Source: Blastocystis hominis
Lineage: Eukaryota > Sar > Bigyra > Opalinata > Blastocystidae
DNA: 64,000 bases
Assembly (NCBI RefSeq): GCF_000151665.1
Contig: NW_013171824.1
Location: 1 to 64,000, forward strand
Direction of reading: 5' to 3'
Shown here: positions 47,614-59,593 of the stretch, piece after piece
Layout of the letters: every line of letters starts with the position of its first letter
Position numbering within the stretch: position 1 is the stretch's first letter
The notes under the pieces: model-generated
The model's input: the letters and a program-made list of their open reading frames with translations, nothing else
Databases searched by the model: none
Told to the model about the DNA's origin: nothing
Made by a program: the position numbers and the translations under genes

Positions 47614-49335
<1,722 letters not shown>

Positions 49336-49432
49336 TTCTGTTTCAAAATAATGTAAGAGTTCTGTAAGCAATTGTCAACCTCTGAATTTCCCCTATTTTT
49401 GGATTCATCGCTTGTTTTCAACAGATACAAAC

Positions 49433-50572
49433 ATGAACAAAGATCTAATAACCTGCCACGATTTCTTTAACTCTATTAATACAAAAATGGGCCAAGTAGC
49501 TTGTAGTTGTGTGTGAAGAAAAGATCGACGAAGAACTCAAAAGTCGAGTGGCAGATTTTGTCCACAACGCAGTTTCGAACAATAAGAAAGTGGTGATTGT
49601 TACGTCGGGAGGAACTACAGTGCCGCTTGAGAAAAACACTGTTCGATTCATTGATAACTTTTCTACAGGGACAAGAGGAGCAACGAGTGCAGAGTATTGG
49701 TTGTCGGAGCTTTGAGTACGAGTTAGATATTTCCTCCAATATGGATATTCCGTGTTGTTTCTGTATCGATCGTCCACGAAGCGTCCATTCCGCACTACTG
49801 TTGACGAATATATTAGTGAGCATTTGGAGAGTGCAATATGTTCTGGAACCGAACTTCTCTGTATGTCGTATTTCGTGGTGATAAGAAGTGAGCAATGTGC
49901 CGTCATCCGTGAGAGATAGTTTATCGAAGCTGCATCAAGTAAGTGTGGATTGTATGACTTAGCGATAGTATCGCAACGATTTGTTGGAAATCCCCTTCAC
50001 GTCTGTTTTCGATTACATGATTCTTCTGCGTCACTTATGTCTCTCTTGTGAAAGCATGGGACGAAATCTGATGTTGTTCTCCGCAGCAGCCGTTTCGGAC
50101 TTTTACATTCCCTACAACGAAATGGCGGAGCACAAGATTCAATCAAGCGAGGGCAATCCACACATCGCTCTAACGAACACTCCCAAAATGCTCTATTTGG
50201 TGACGAGGGAATGGGCGAGCGATGCCTATAACGTATCGTTCAAGCTCGAAACCGATATCGATCTTTTGGTGAGCAAGGCGACCTCGGCGATCTGCAAGTG
50301 GGTTTGGGAGAAGGTTTTGTCGTAGGTATGATGTTGACTGTGTGGTGGCCAATGTGCTGATGACTCGCTACAAGGAAATCCGACTGATCTTTAACGCGAA
50401 GAGTCGGAAGAACCGAGGGATGAAGTTCCAGGCCGAGCAGGGAGCAGGGGCAGAAACAGGGGCAGAGGGAAAGATCGCGATTGAATTAGTGACCAAGACA
50501 GACGAAAAACCCTTGGAAGCGCAGTTTATTCCGCGGTTGGTGGAGGCACACGATCTGTATTTGTCTCAGTAG
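49433..50572 (+). CDS. PPCS: Phosphopantothenate-cysteine ligase (CoA biosynthesis)
   Basis: Exon 1 is 49433-49495; introns of 28 (49496-49523), 33, 30 and about 28 nt are supported by restored homology. Motifs typical of the eukaryotic enzyme: [88 protein letters not shown]. It joins 4'-phosphopantothenate and cysteine, the second step of CoA synthesis, in the cytosol. Length is about 310 residues, as usual, apart from a Gly/Ala/Glu insertion ([10 protein letters not shown]) in a surface loop. It is divergent from the thioredoxin reductase gene with only 97 bp between the two ATGs, so they may share a promoter. Confidence 0.88.
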
Positions 50573-50908
50573 CTTTGTTTGTTGAAATCCTTCGTGACTA
50601 GAGAAAGGAAGGAAAAGTCCACTATTCTCTGTTCTCTGACTGAAATATTGTAAGGATCAAACACGAAAGAATCGAAGTATCATAATATCATAATATGAGG
50701 GATTTCCAAAGACAAGATAAGGGGTTTTGGTAAATCATTCGTATTGGTAATAATTCAAGGTATCATGAAGAATATGATCCGATTCGAAATGGAAGCATGG
50801 ATGGGACAGATATTCGGCCTCATGATCGTGGTTTGAAGAGAGCGTATGGTTTCCATTGTCGTTTTACTCTTGAATGAATAAATGGTAGTTGATAGTACAA
50901 AGGATCGA

Positions 50909-51989
50909 ATGATTTGCTGTAATCCATACAAGACTTTGTTTGTTGGGCGATTAAAGTTTGAATTCTGTATACAATGATGATTAGATACGATACGACGGAA
51001 GAAGCACTATATCAATTCTTTTCGCGTTATGGGAAGTTACAAAGTGTTCATCTTATTCGTGACTTGGGTTGGTTTTTGGTGTTTTCTGATAGAGTGTAGT
51101 AACGGGTTGTTCTCGAGGCTATGGTTTTGTGGAGTTCGTACACGAAGAGGACTTTACCTCTGCATTCTATGGAGCTCATCGAACAATTCTGGACGGTAGC
51201 CAGATCCTGGTCGATTTCATGCGTGCGCAGACTGTTCCGGGCTGGGTGCCTCGTCGACTTGGAGGCGGTGTCGGAGGGAAGAAACAAAGCGGACAAATGC
51301 GATTTGGTGGTCGGGATTGTCCCTTCCATGCTCCATATGAGAGCAATCGGTTTATTAAGAAGCCTAATTCCGGAGATGCTTCTGGAGGCAAACCGAGCGA
51401 TCGAAGGGGATCAGGGAAGGAATTCGATGAGAAGGAAGATGGACGTTACGAGGACAAAAGGAGAGAAAAAAGGGAGGAAGATGGACGTTACCATGACGAT
51501 CGTTCCAGAGAACACAGCAAATCACAGCATCAACACTCTCGTCATCATCAACATGCTCATTCTCGTAGCAGATCTCGTGAGCAAAGGGGTTACAGAGAAC
51601 GCAGAGAGAGTGGTAGTGGATATGGAGAACACAGAGAGAGTGGTAGTGGATATGGAGAACGCAGAGAGAGTGGTAGTGGATATGGAGAACGCAGAGAGAG
51701 TAGTAGTGGATATGGAGAACGCAGAGAGAGTGGTAGTGGATATGGAGAACGCAGAGAGAATGGTAGTGGATATGGAGAACGCAGAGAGAATGATAGTGGA
51801 TATGGAGAACACAGAAGGCATGAAGAACACAGAAGGCATGAAGAACACAGAAGGCATGAAGAACACAGAAGGCATGAAGAACACAGAGATGAAAGAAGAC
51901 ATCGAAAGCACAGAGAAAGCTACAGTAGAGAGAGGAAAAACGACACTAGTTATGATAGCAATAACAATAATATTAATAGTAATAAATAA
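50909..51989 (+). CDS. SNRNP35: U11/U12 snRNP 35-kDa protein (minor spliceosome)
   Basis: Exons 50909-50955, 50985-51067 and 51100-51989; introns 29 and 32 nt; 339 residues. RRM at residues about 6-85: TLFVGRL (RNP2), SRGYGFVEF (RNP1). Immediately after comes [19 protein letters not shown], then [11 protein letters not shown]1-70K shares the first part, but the KK-SGQ-RFGGRD-PF continuation is the mark of the U11/U12-35K protein. The C-terminus is Arg/Ser/Glu-rich and built of seven 10-residue repeats ([10 protein letters not shown]) and four 6-residue repeats (EHRRHE). The protein binds U11 snRNA in the minor spliceosome. Its presence implies that this genome retains U12-type splicing. Confidence 0.85.
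51590..51890. repeat. Coding minisatellite in SNRNP35 (30-bp then 18-bp units)
   Basis: Seven near-identical 30-bp units (agagagtggtagtggatatg... core) from about 51595 to 51805, then four 18-bp units to about 51885. All are multiples of three, so copy-number change keeps the frame. All three plus/minus frames stay open here, which explains the long shadow frames. Confidence 0.9.
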
Positions 51990-52044
51990 TAGTAATAATA
52001 ATAACAACAACAAAAATACAAATTGAATTGTTTGATAATAAAAA

Positions 52045-52118
52045 TGCTCAAACTGGGGATCGAACCCAGGGCCTTCGCGTTATTAGCACGACGCTCTAAC
52101 CAGCTGAGCTATTCGAGC
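52045..52118 (-). tRNA. tRNA-Ile (anticodon AAU)
   Basis: Minus strand: 7-bp acceptor stem GCTCGAA/TTTGAGC with discriminator A, D-arm with AGCTCAGCTGGTTAGAGC, anticodon stem TCGTG/CGCGA with loop CTAATAA (anticodon AAT), and T-arm CTGGG/CCCAG with TTCGATC. 74 nt, no intron. A and B boxes are standard. Confidence 0.95.
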
Positions 52119-52242
52119 ACTGATTTCATTTATCAATTATACTATTTATATACCACATATCACCCTCTTTCTCCTTTTCGACCTTTTAGCAAGATTATCA
52201 TTATTAGTAGTATTGTAGTAATCATTGGAATTGTGTTACTAG

Positions 52243-52815
52243 ATGCAACATAGTCATCACAGACATAAACACAGACACAAGCATAGACACACAGCACAAC
52301 ACTCTGAGGATCAACCCAAAAACTACTCAACCCTTCAACAACAACAACAACAACAACAAATCCCGATCGATGAGAATGTTGAGAGAAGCAAAGTAGATAG
52401 AGTCAAGTTCTTTCTTATTCTATTTCGCTTATTTTTAGGAAACAAGATGATTTTGATGACCGCGTCAAGTAATAATTTCTATTCTGTGTTATGTAGAAAA
52501 GCGAAAAGACTTATTCTCGATTTTCGCTTGAACAATAGCAGTACCGATTTGGATGATCTAAAGACTCATTTCAATATACTGGCAAACGGATATTGCGTGA
52601 ATTTGAAGAAAGTGACCAACTCGCTTCTTCAGGGAACTCTTCAAGTAATATTCGAGTTGCTTCAGTTGCCTCTAACAAATCGTGGTTATGTATGGAGCGA
52701 AGAGGACGTTGGAGGCAGGTCAATATTTGACCTATTTGGCGATTGTTTTGATGCTGACATCGATTCCCTTCGTGCCTCTATTCTGGACGTTCCTTCCAAC
52801 CCTGCTTCCACGAAA
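52243..52815 (+). CDS. Unrecognised coding region upstream of GPALPP1
   Basis: Open stretches from 52243 to 52815 encode a His-rich start (HSHHRHKHRHKHRH), a Gln run and then a better-looking segment (KKAKRLILDFRLNNSSTDLD, LANGYCVNLKKVTN). Possible short introns lie near 52393-52438 and 52469-52496, which would give QDDFDDRVKKAKRL. No domain recognised. It may be the 5' part of the GPALPP1 gene or a separate small gene. Confidence 0.35.
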
Positions 52816-53862
52816 ATGGATGAGAATGAGATCGATTTAGATGATTTGGACGAAGAGGACGAAGATTCTCCAACCGTCGTCATGGGTCCTGCTCTGCCGC
52901 CTCCTTCGGCGCTTCAGTCTTCGATGGAGGAGCAGTCCGATAGGCTCATCGGTCCCACGATTCCGGACGGTGCTGCTGCCCCTTCCCACTGATTCGCAGA
53001 GATCTTGGCGGTTCTTTCGCAGGGAGCGGTGGTGCAGGTGGAGAACTCGGACGAAGAGATCGGTCCTGCTCTGCCCGGCGAAGAAGCGCGGAAACCGACG
53101 GAGGAAGCTCTGGCGCAAGTGATGCAAAAGCGGGAAGCGCGCGAGCAGAGGACCGAGGGGAAGAAGCTGGTTTGGTTTGCGGACTGGTTCGAGCGAAGGA
53201 GCGCTGCGAGTGGATGACGATGCTTCCCGACAGCGCGATTTCGTCGGCGTTCGCAGCAACGCGGCCTCGCCGCTTCGCCAATCTGCCTCCGGGATGCACC
53301 GTAGCGTTCTCGAAGGCGTGCGAGTCAGATGGATCCGAGCTGGACGGAAACTGCGGAGGAGCGAGCGAAGAGGGAGCGCGACTACTTGTCGAAGCACGTC
53401 ATCGGCGGTCTGTGCGAGTGCGGAGAGCGAGCGTGATGGATAGGAGCGAGGAGAGCGAGAAGGAGAAGGAATCGGCGATGACGAAGGAGCGCGAGCGCGA
53501 ATTGGACGCGTACTTCGAGCAGCTGGACAAGGAGAGAGAGTCGCTGTCGCAGATCTACCAGCGCGTGGGCGATCTCGCTCCCGTTTCCCTCCTAGATCCG
53601 AAGGGAGAAAGCAGAGAAGGGACAGAGGGATGATCGCTACTCGCGCGAGGCGCTGTTTAAAAGACCTCGTCGCTCGTCGAGCGGTCCGAACGGTCCGAAC
53701 GGTCCGAACGGTCCGAACGCGGGAAGCGGAGGCGAGTTCCTGGCTCACGGCGGGTCGTTGAAGAGTCGCTTTGGATCTGTATCCTACCAGACGGGGTCGT
53801 TGTGGACTGTTTGGCTGAACAAACAAACACACACACCAGATTACAGATTACAGATTATTTAG
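52816..53862 (+). CDS. GPALPP1: GPALPP1-like protein (DUF3752), about 6 exons
   Basis: From the ATG at 52816 the acidic N-terminus (DLDDLDEEDED) leads to three GP-A/T-L/I-P repeats (VVMGPALPPPS, LIGPTIPD, EEIGPALPGEE). Introns of 30, 29, 28, about 32 and about 31 nt restore the DUF3752 core: RCEWMTMLPD, DPSWTETAEERAKRERDYLS, EREREL, YSREALFKRPRR, EFLAHGGSLKSRFG. GPALPP proteins are nuclear, poorly understood and linked to transcript processing. A 9-bp tandem repeat (ggtccgaac, giving Gly-Pro-Asn) at about 53690-53718 lies in the C-terminal part. The coding end overlaps the end of the convergent CHMP1 gene by about 15 bp. Confidence 0.8.
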
Positions 53863-54634
53863 ACGGTTTACAAGATCGCTGGTCGCCTGCGCAGGCTCAT
53901 TCACCGGCATGCTCACATCTCCCAGCGGCGCGTTCTGCACCGAGTCGCCGCTCTTGTTCGCATACTCCATCGCCGCTTGCTCGTACAACGCCTGCGAATC
54001 CTCCTGCCCATCACACCCACTCCACATCCCTACGGACGCGTCCACCGACTGCTCGCTAAACGCGTTGCTGAACCCAGCGATCCTACGCATCACACGCAAC
54101 CAACACGCGTACATCACGTTGTTGTCTTCGCACGCTTCCTTGAAATCGTTCGTCACTTTGTACATCTGCGAATCATCCTACAACAACACACTCATACACG
54201 CTCAAGGTTCATGGACTCGGCTGCTCCCTTAATTGCGCGAACACTTGTAGCCATAGCACTCGATATCTACTATCAATACAACCAAGATCGAATACAGAAG
54301 ACATCGAATACATCTGCTGCATCGTTAGAGCAGCCGCCTCCACACGACAAGACATTACCATAAATTGCTTTGCTTGATTCCGCAGACGAACACAACTCTA
54401 CGGATCAGTAGAAGCAACCGATCCAACATCAGCATAAATCTTGGCTGTATCTTGATTACCTTTCGCGATTTCCTATTCCTAAACTCTACTTTTCACGCAT
54501 ACATCTCTCATTCTCTTTTCATAAATTTTTGATTCCTTTACACAACGCTTAGACTGATTGTCCAGCATCTTCGAACTCATACGAAGGTCAATTACTTGAT
54601 CCTCAAGAGAAGGTTTCTTAGACCAAAAAGGCAT
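53848..54634 (-). CDS. CHMP1: ESCRT-III subunit CHMP1-like
   Basis: Minus-strand ATG at 54634: MPFWSKKPSLEDQVIDLRMS, then SKMLDNQSKRC. Two 30-nt introns give RDEIAKGNQDTAKIYAD and SCVRLRNQAKQFMVMSCRVE; further short introns, one perhaps only 18 nt near 54183-54200, give TSVRAIKGAAESMNLERDDS. This matches the CHMP1 pattern (GN...AKIYA, RV.A....MKQ, K.M..MNLE). The C-terminus ends SDLVNRLNNL, corresponding to the MIT-interacting helix (EL..RL..L). CHMP1 polymerises on membranes in multivesicular body formation, abscission and nuclear-envelope sealing, and recruits VPS4 and spastin. The middle (about 53930-54120) is diverged and its splicing is uncertain. Confidence 0.7.
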
Positions 54635-54972
54635 TACGAACAAATATTGATGATAATATTAAATATTAATAGTAATATTAATATTGATATAAAAAGCCTG
54701 TTTTATCGAGTGCGTTTCGATTTCATTGGACGCACTATCCTTCTTTCCAGTTTGAGTTATTCACTCAGCATTTTGCACCGTCTACAGTACGATCCTTTTT
54801 ACATGAACCTAGGAAATTCAGGTGCCCACTTTTTTCAAAGTGAAGCGAAAACGGCTAAACTTGAATTCTTGGACTAGACAATCAAATAAGGGATAAAGAA
54901 ATGTTTTCAAAGAGATCTCTTCGTTCTTCTGACTGAACGAGTTCGTGCTACCAATAGTGTGCTTGTAAGACG
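54635..54972. promoter_or_regulatory. Divergent spacer between CHMP1 and PAP2 genes
   Basis: About 340 bp, very AT-rich at 54645-54695, between two outward-facing starts. It must hold both promoters. No gene seen. Confidence 0.4.
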
Positions 54973-55671
54973 ATGGAAGAGAAGAGGGAATCCGAACCGA
55001 AGGAACATAACTTCCGTGATTTACTTCATGAAGTGTCGCTTCTTGACAAAGAAATGAGTGGTAAACTTCACCGGTAAGCTATGGAGAGAATGGTTGAGTG
55101 GATAGAATGCATCTGTCTCGTACACTGGAATGGGTGGTGTTTTTACCAGGAATTCTTTTTGGAAGACATGTTCTTCCAATTCTCGTTGTGTTGATATCTC
55201 TTTTCATTGATTTTGAAGTTGGGTTGTACTTGGGTTTGTGTTGGTGGGAGAATTGGCGTGTATTGATTGTAGCCTTGTCACGGTAGTGCTCACAGAGCCA
55301 ATGAAATATTTGTTTGGTCGTGCGCGTCCGGATGAGGCTGCAACGGTGGGTCGCGTGGTTCCTCTGCGTAAGGATGTGTCGAATCCTTCATTTCCGTCGG
55401 GAGATAGTGCCCAAGTAGGTTTTTTGTGTCTGTATGTTTTGAGGCTGCTGTGATTGCGGGCGTGATCTATTCTGTGACTGGAAGCTATTGCTGGTTCCTG
55501 ATTCCGCTGGCGACGATGTTCTCTCGTGTTTATTTTGGCGCTCATTGGATCGGAGACACGTTGGGAGGCTTTGTGATCGGAGTGGCTGTGGGTGTGTACG
55601 TAATTCCCAAGATTGTAACGGAACTGATTTCGTTTTTCGGGGGAGAAATCCCGGTGTATTATGTTTTTTAG
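54973..55671 (+). CDS. PAP2-superfamily membrane lipid phosphatase
   Basis: Exon 1 is 54973-55073; introns are 32 (55074-55105), about 34 and 29 nt. Several membrane helices. Phosphatase motifs: KYLFGRARP (C1, K-x6-RP), FPSGDSAQ (C2) and SRVYFGAHWIGDTLGG (C3, SR-x5-H-x3-D). C2 has Asp where most family members have His (PSGH), the proposed general acid. The enzyme would dephosphorylate a lipid phosphate or pyrophosphate at a membrane; the substrate is not evident. The stop at 55669-55671 overlaps the ATG of the next gene. Confidence 0.8.
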
Positions 55672-57072
55672 TCCGTTGTTTGTTTCAAAAGATACTCTTG
55701 AAATCGCCGCAGTGACTCTTGTTTCAAGAGTTCTCATCACCACCCTACAAATCGTCGCCACACAGATCGCTCCTCCCTTCGATCACTCGGTAGAGTTGCT
55801 CTTCGTAAGAATCGGGGATCGATTTCAATATAGAAACACATATACAAGGAGTACAACCACGATCTATCAAAAATAGCTTTCATCTTCAATTGGGACGGAA
55901 TGTACAAGGAGTGATCCCAAATCATCCCTAGTCATTATCTGGGCATCTCGGTCGCCGGATATCACTTTGAGGAGAATGGAGCTTTCCTCCCTTTCCTTCC
56001 ATGGATTCTCAGGCTTTTTAGGTGTTATCCGAAATCATATTTTCATGTAGATTTGTCCTTGGCTCTTCCGATCCGACTCCTTTTATCTACGTAACATTTG
56101 CTTTTGTGTAGCATTTGATTCCAAGTTTCAAATAGACAATTATCATTTCTTCTTTCTGTACTTCTTTTCTACAAACTATCCCTATTATGGTTTCCACAGC
56201 AGCAACAAGCTTATCATGCTACCCTGTTTTACATCTTTTCACCTGCAACAGCACACTTTAATGCTGTATATACAGAAACACTTACAGCTTCCCTCTGCTT
56301 CCTCTGCCTCTACCAATACATCCGACTTATGACATCGAATCAGATTTCGTTCACATCACTGTAGTTGAAACAGAGAGTTCAAAAAATAGTGTCCTTCTGA
56401 CTATTCCTATTTTCATATCGACGTTCCTGCGAAGTAATAATATACTGCTAGCACTCTTCTATCTCTTTCCATGCTGTCTACGCTACTTTCTACACTGTCC
56501 CTCCCTCTCCTCTTTCCTATTCATATCCATTTAAGTCTTTTCGGTGCGTTTAACAATACGTGATTCTATTATTATTCACTTCAGTCTCTCCCTTCTTCTT
56601 CTATTTGCTCTCGATGAGTCGTACGTTCTGCTGTACGTCGTCTAATCCCTTTCTGCTTCTTTTTGGGTGTGAAGGGAAAACGTTTTACTCGATGGTTGAG
56701 CAAAAATACTGGGATGTTCGTCTCTTTGGATATTACCAGCTTCGCCATCTCCCCGATTTTATTATCGCGGCTCCATCTCTCTTTCTGGGAGTTGCTAGCT
56801 GCGTACAAGGCTCTACACGAGCATTTCAGACGCGATCATTCTGGGCTTTGCCGCTCGTTGCTCATTCAGTCACCTTGCTTGTTATCTGCCTCACCACTGC
56901 GAATGTGCAAATCGTCACTCGTCTACTTCTCAGCAGCTCCCCTCTCTTCGTTTGGGAGAATGCTTTGTTTGCAAGACGTTGGTCCATCCTACTGGTTTAT
57001 TGGGTAGGATATTGCTTTGTCGGGAGTGTCGTTTTCGCTCTCTTCTTACCTTGGACATTTTGTGTTTGTTGA
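55661..57072 (+). CDS. PIGV: GPI mannosyltransferase 2-like (PIG-V), many short introns
   Basis: The N-terminal exon from 55661 reads VTLVSRVLITTLQIVATQIA and then FNWDGMYK, the Trp-Asp motif of the PIG-V family. After a 21-nt intron (gtgatcccaaatcatccctag) comes HYLGISVAGYHFEENGAFLP, then FLPWILRLF. A further 29-nt intron follows, then less clear exons. The last exon (about 56560-57072) has several membrane helices with ANVQIVTRLLLSSSPLF and FVGSVVFALFLPW, which fits the PIG-V C-terminus. The enzyme adds the second mannose to GPI anchors in the ER. Exons between 56060 and 56560 are unresolved. The start overlaps the PAP2 stop by 11 bp. Confidence 0.6.
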
Positions 57073-57366
57073 CAAACAGATGACTCAGGTTTCTTGTCAC
57101 CTTGCGATGCTTCACTCTTCATTTCTTCTTTTGAAGGATTGAGGGAGTGTCCTGGGGTGCTGGGAGATAAGTCTCTCTTAATCTTCGTATTCACACTCAG
57201 GCTCTTGCCGAATTGGTATTTGTCTTAAAATTTGACGTAGAGTGTTTTTCGCGCGAATTGGAATATCTGGATCTTTAAGGAAGCTATTTTTCAACTGATC
57301 CCTCATTGTTACTCGTCGACAAATATTGCACGGCCTTCAAGTTTATTACGCTTCTACACTACATGA

Positions 57367-57977
57367 CTAGCATACATTTACTATAAAGTCGCGGTCCACA
57401 ACTGGTATCTGGATATTTATTCCTGCGGGAATTTTCACTTCTGGTTCCGATGTTTGAGAAGTCTCCGGGACTTTCTCTTTACGTGCTGGTATATACTCTC
57501 TCAATGGAACTTTCACATCTGGTAAAGAAATATCCATATCTACTGAAGGATTCATATCATATGTTGGAACACCAACACTCACCGGCACTTCCACTTCTTT
57601 CTTTCGATATACTTTCACAGCCTCCCCGCTTATTATCTATGTGACAATTGTATTTTGGGAATACCAGAGTGTACTCTTCATATATGGTTTGAAGCATAAT
57701 AGCGATTGCTTCAGCAAAGCGAGGTCTTTTGTTGTTGCCACTATGTGTAACGTGAAAGTTCCAGTCGGTATATTTATGAATAGGAACATCAAGACCATTC
57801 ATCTCGTCCTCTACAATAAGCCATAGTACCTCATTAAGCAAGTTAATAGCTATATTGTATCTATTAATGAATAGATTGTATACAATATTACAATTCGAGT
57901 GATTCCATATACTTTTCTTTCTCTTGTAGTCTCTTTGCTTCTTCTTTTAGGTTTATAGCTTTATTCAAAATATCCAT
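57367..57977 (-). CDS. MIT-domain protein (probable ESCRT partner)
   Basis: Minus-strand ATG at 57977. Exon 1 reads MDILNKAINLKEEAKRLQEK; a 31-nt intron leads to ELYNIAINLLNEVLWLIVED, and a 28-nt intron (gtattccc...acatag) gives TLIISGEAVKVYRKKEVEV. The first roughly 60 residues fit the MIT domain (three-helix bundle that binds ESCRT-III tails), although the third helix is interrupted by extra sequence that may include another intron. The C-terminus is Pro/Val/Glu-rich (IPVVDRDFIVNVC). No ATPase or kinase domain follows. Its ligand may be CHMP1, encoded 3 kb away; that is inference. Confidence 0.5.
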
Positions 57978-58055
57978 TTTAAATAATGTATGTTATTCAG
58001 TTAATACATGTATTCTATTATATTTAAGTAAATATGTTTTTTTCTTATTTCAGAA

Positions 58056-58137
58056 GCAAGCGTGACCGAGTGGTCCAAGGTGCTACGTTCAGGTCGTAGT
58101 GTGTTCGCACGCGTGGGTTCGAGTCCCACCGCTTGCA
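58056..58137 (+). tRNA. tRNA-Leu (anticodon CAG)
   Basis: Acceptor stem GCAAGCG/CGCTTGC with discriminator A, D-loop with GAGTGGTCCAAGG, anticodon arm CTACG-TTCAGGT-CGTAG (anticodon CAG), long variable arm TGTGTTCGCACG, T-arm GTGGG/CCCAC with TTCGAGT. 82 nt. A T-rich tract follows at once (58138-58165), fitting a Pol III terminator. Leucine as the product of CUG supports the standard code. Confidence 0.95.
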
Positions 58138-59065
58138 TTTTTGTTTTTCTATTTTTTCTTTAAGTATAATAAAGCCTTTTTTGATATTGCTACTTGTTGT
58201 AATTTTATAATAGTATCATTATTTGTGATAATCTGGATAATCCATTGTTTTTTGTAATGATTTTCTGATGCATGTGCTTTTCACATATTTGTTTTTTTAC
58301 TAACAGAGATAGCAGTTTACCACTTTTTTCGTATAATTGTTGTTTATCTTATATTTTTACAGAGTACAATTAGTTTATTACCATGTGATTCGTTGTGTTT
58401 TTTGTACGTAGAATACTGACGTTTCTTCATTTTTTGATGTATTATTTGGTTTTCACACCTTTTATATCCAATTCACTGCATTTTACAGAAGTTATCTTTT
58501 GTTCACTTAAGTGTTTTTATTTTGGGGTTTCAACAATACGTATTCTCCTTTTCTGCTTGTATATGAAGTACTGTACTCTAAGTACAGCTATTTAGTTAAT
58601 CACTTCTAATCGTCGTTATTTCGTCCATTTTTTGTAACGTGCTGTAATATTTCGTACAAAAATAGTGTAGAGATATATGTACTCATTCTGTTACATCATA
58701 TCACGGACACTTCTCGATCTTATTGTCATCAAACCTAAACTTGATGCTATAATAACAAAAAGATCTGTTTATTAATATCCCATAATTAGTTTTTTCGTTT
58801 TCTTAAGGATAGTGTTCAATTGATGCATTAGTAATTCGCTTCATTTTACCCTTTTGTTTCTATTTTAAACCTAATAGTAGTCAATATGAAGCATTTTCTG
58901 GAACTCTAGTATTGAATTAAAAACGAAAAATCAATGACGTGTGATGACCATCATTATAAAATCTAAAATGTCACATTTTGTCAATTTGATTGATTGGATG
59001 AAACTCCCCTTGATTCGTTTTTCCCTTTCTCATAGTATCTTTTACTTTATTCTGAATTTTACAGT
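58138..59065. other. Very AT-rich spacer
   Basis: About 930 bp with long T runs and no protein-like frame. It contains the terminator of the tRNA gene and the promoter of the ML-domain gene. Confidence 0.45.
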
Positions 59066-59559
59066 ATGAAGTTTGCCATTATCTTTCTTTTGTTTACAGT
59101 GAGGATTATAGCCATACTTCACCATAGCTTTGTTTTGCTACGCCTGGCCTGATTACCTGGAAAGTTTGCGACGACGCATATTACCATGGACATGTTTCTA
59201 AACTTACGATTGTCAATAACCCTGTTGTTCCTGGTCAAAACACTACTGTATCTGGTTTTGGATTCGTGGACAAGGATATTATTACTGGAACATGGTCGAT
59301 GAGTGCATACTATAATGGTGTGTACATGATGTATCGCACTGGTGATCTGTGCACCAATACTACTCTTGATCTACCTTTAAACTCTGGCCGTATATATCTC
59401 AAAGGCTTGAATTGCCCCACTCCATGGGGTGTGGTCGAAGTTGAGCAGAAGGCGATCTTCTACGAGCCTCCTCCACCTGGCATTTATTCCATTCGATGCA
59501 AGATGCATGACCAGGATGATGAGCCCATCTTGTGTCTTGATATCACGATTCCGATGTAG
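59066..59559 (+). CDS. Secreted ML-domain (MD-2-related lipid recognition) protein
   Basis: Exon 1 is 59066-59098, intron 59099-59127 (29 nt), exon 2 is 59128-59559. Splicing gives a signal peptide (MKFAIIFLLFTLCFA) and a mature chain of about 140 residues. It starts TPGLITWKVCDDAYYHGHVS, with paired Cys and beta strands (VVPGQNTTVSGFGFVDKDI, LNCPTPWG, PPPGIYSIRCKMHDQD) typical of ML/NPC2/GM2-activator-like lipid carriers. PPPG-Y-S-I-R is the conserved closing strand. It probably binds a lipid in a lysosome-like or extracellular compartment. Confidence 0.7.
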
Positions 59560-59593
59560 AGTGTTTGTTCATAAAAAACAATGAAGACGCTTC

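Noticed and set aside
51522-52026. Second plus-strand frame and minus-strand frame across the SNRNP35 tail
   Set aside because: They arise from the 30-bp repeat unit being open in several frames. Only the frame continuous with the RRM is real.
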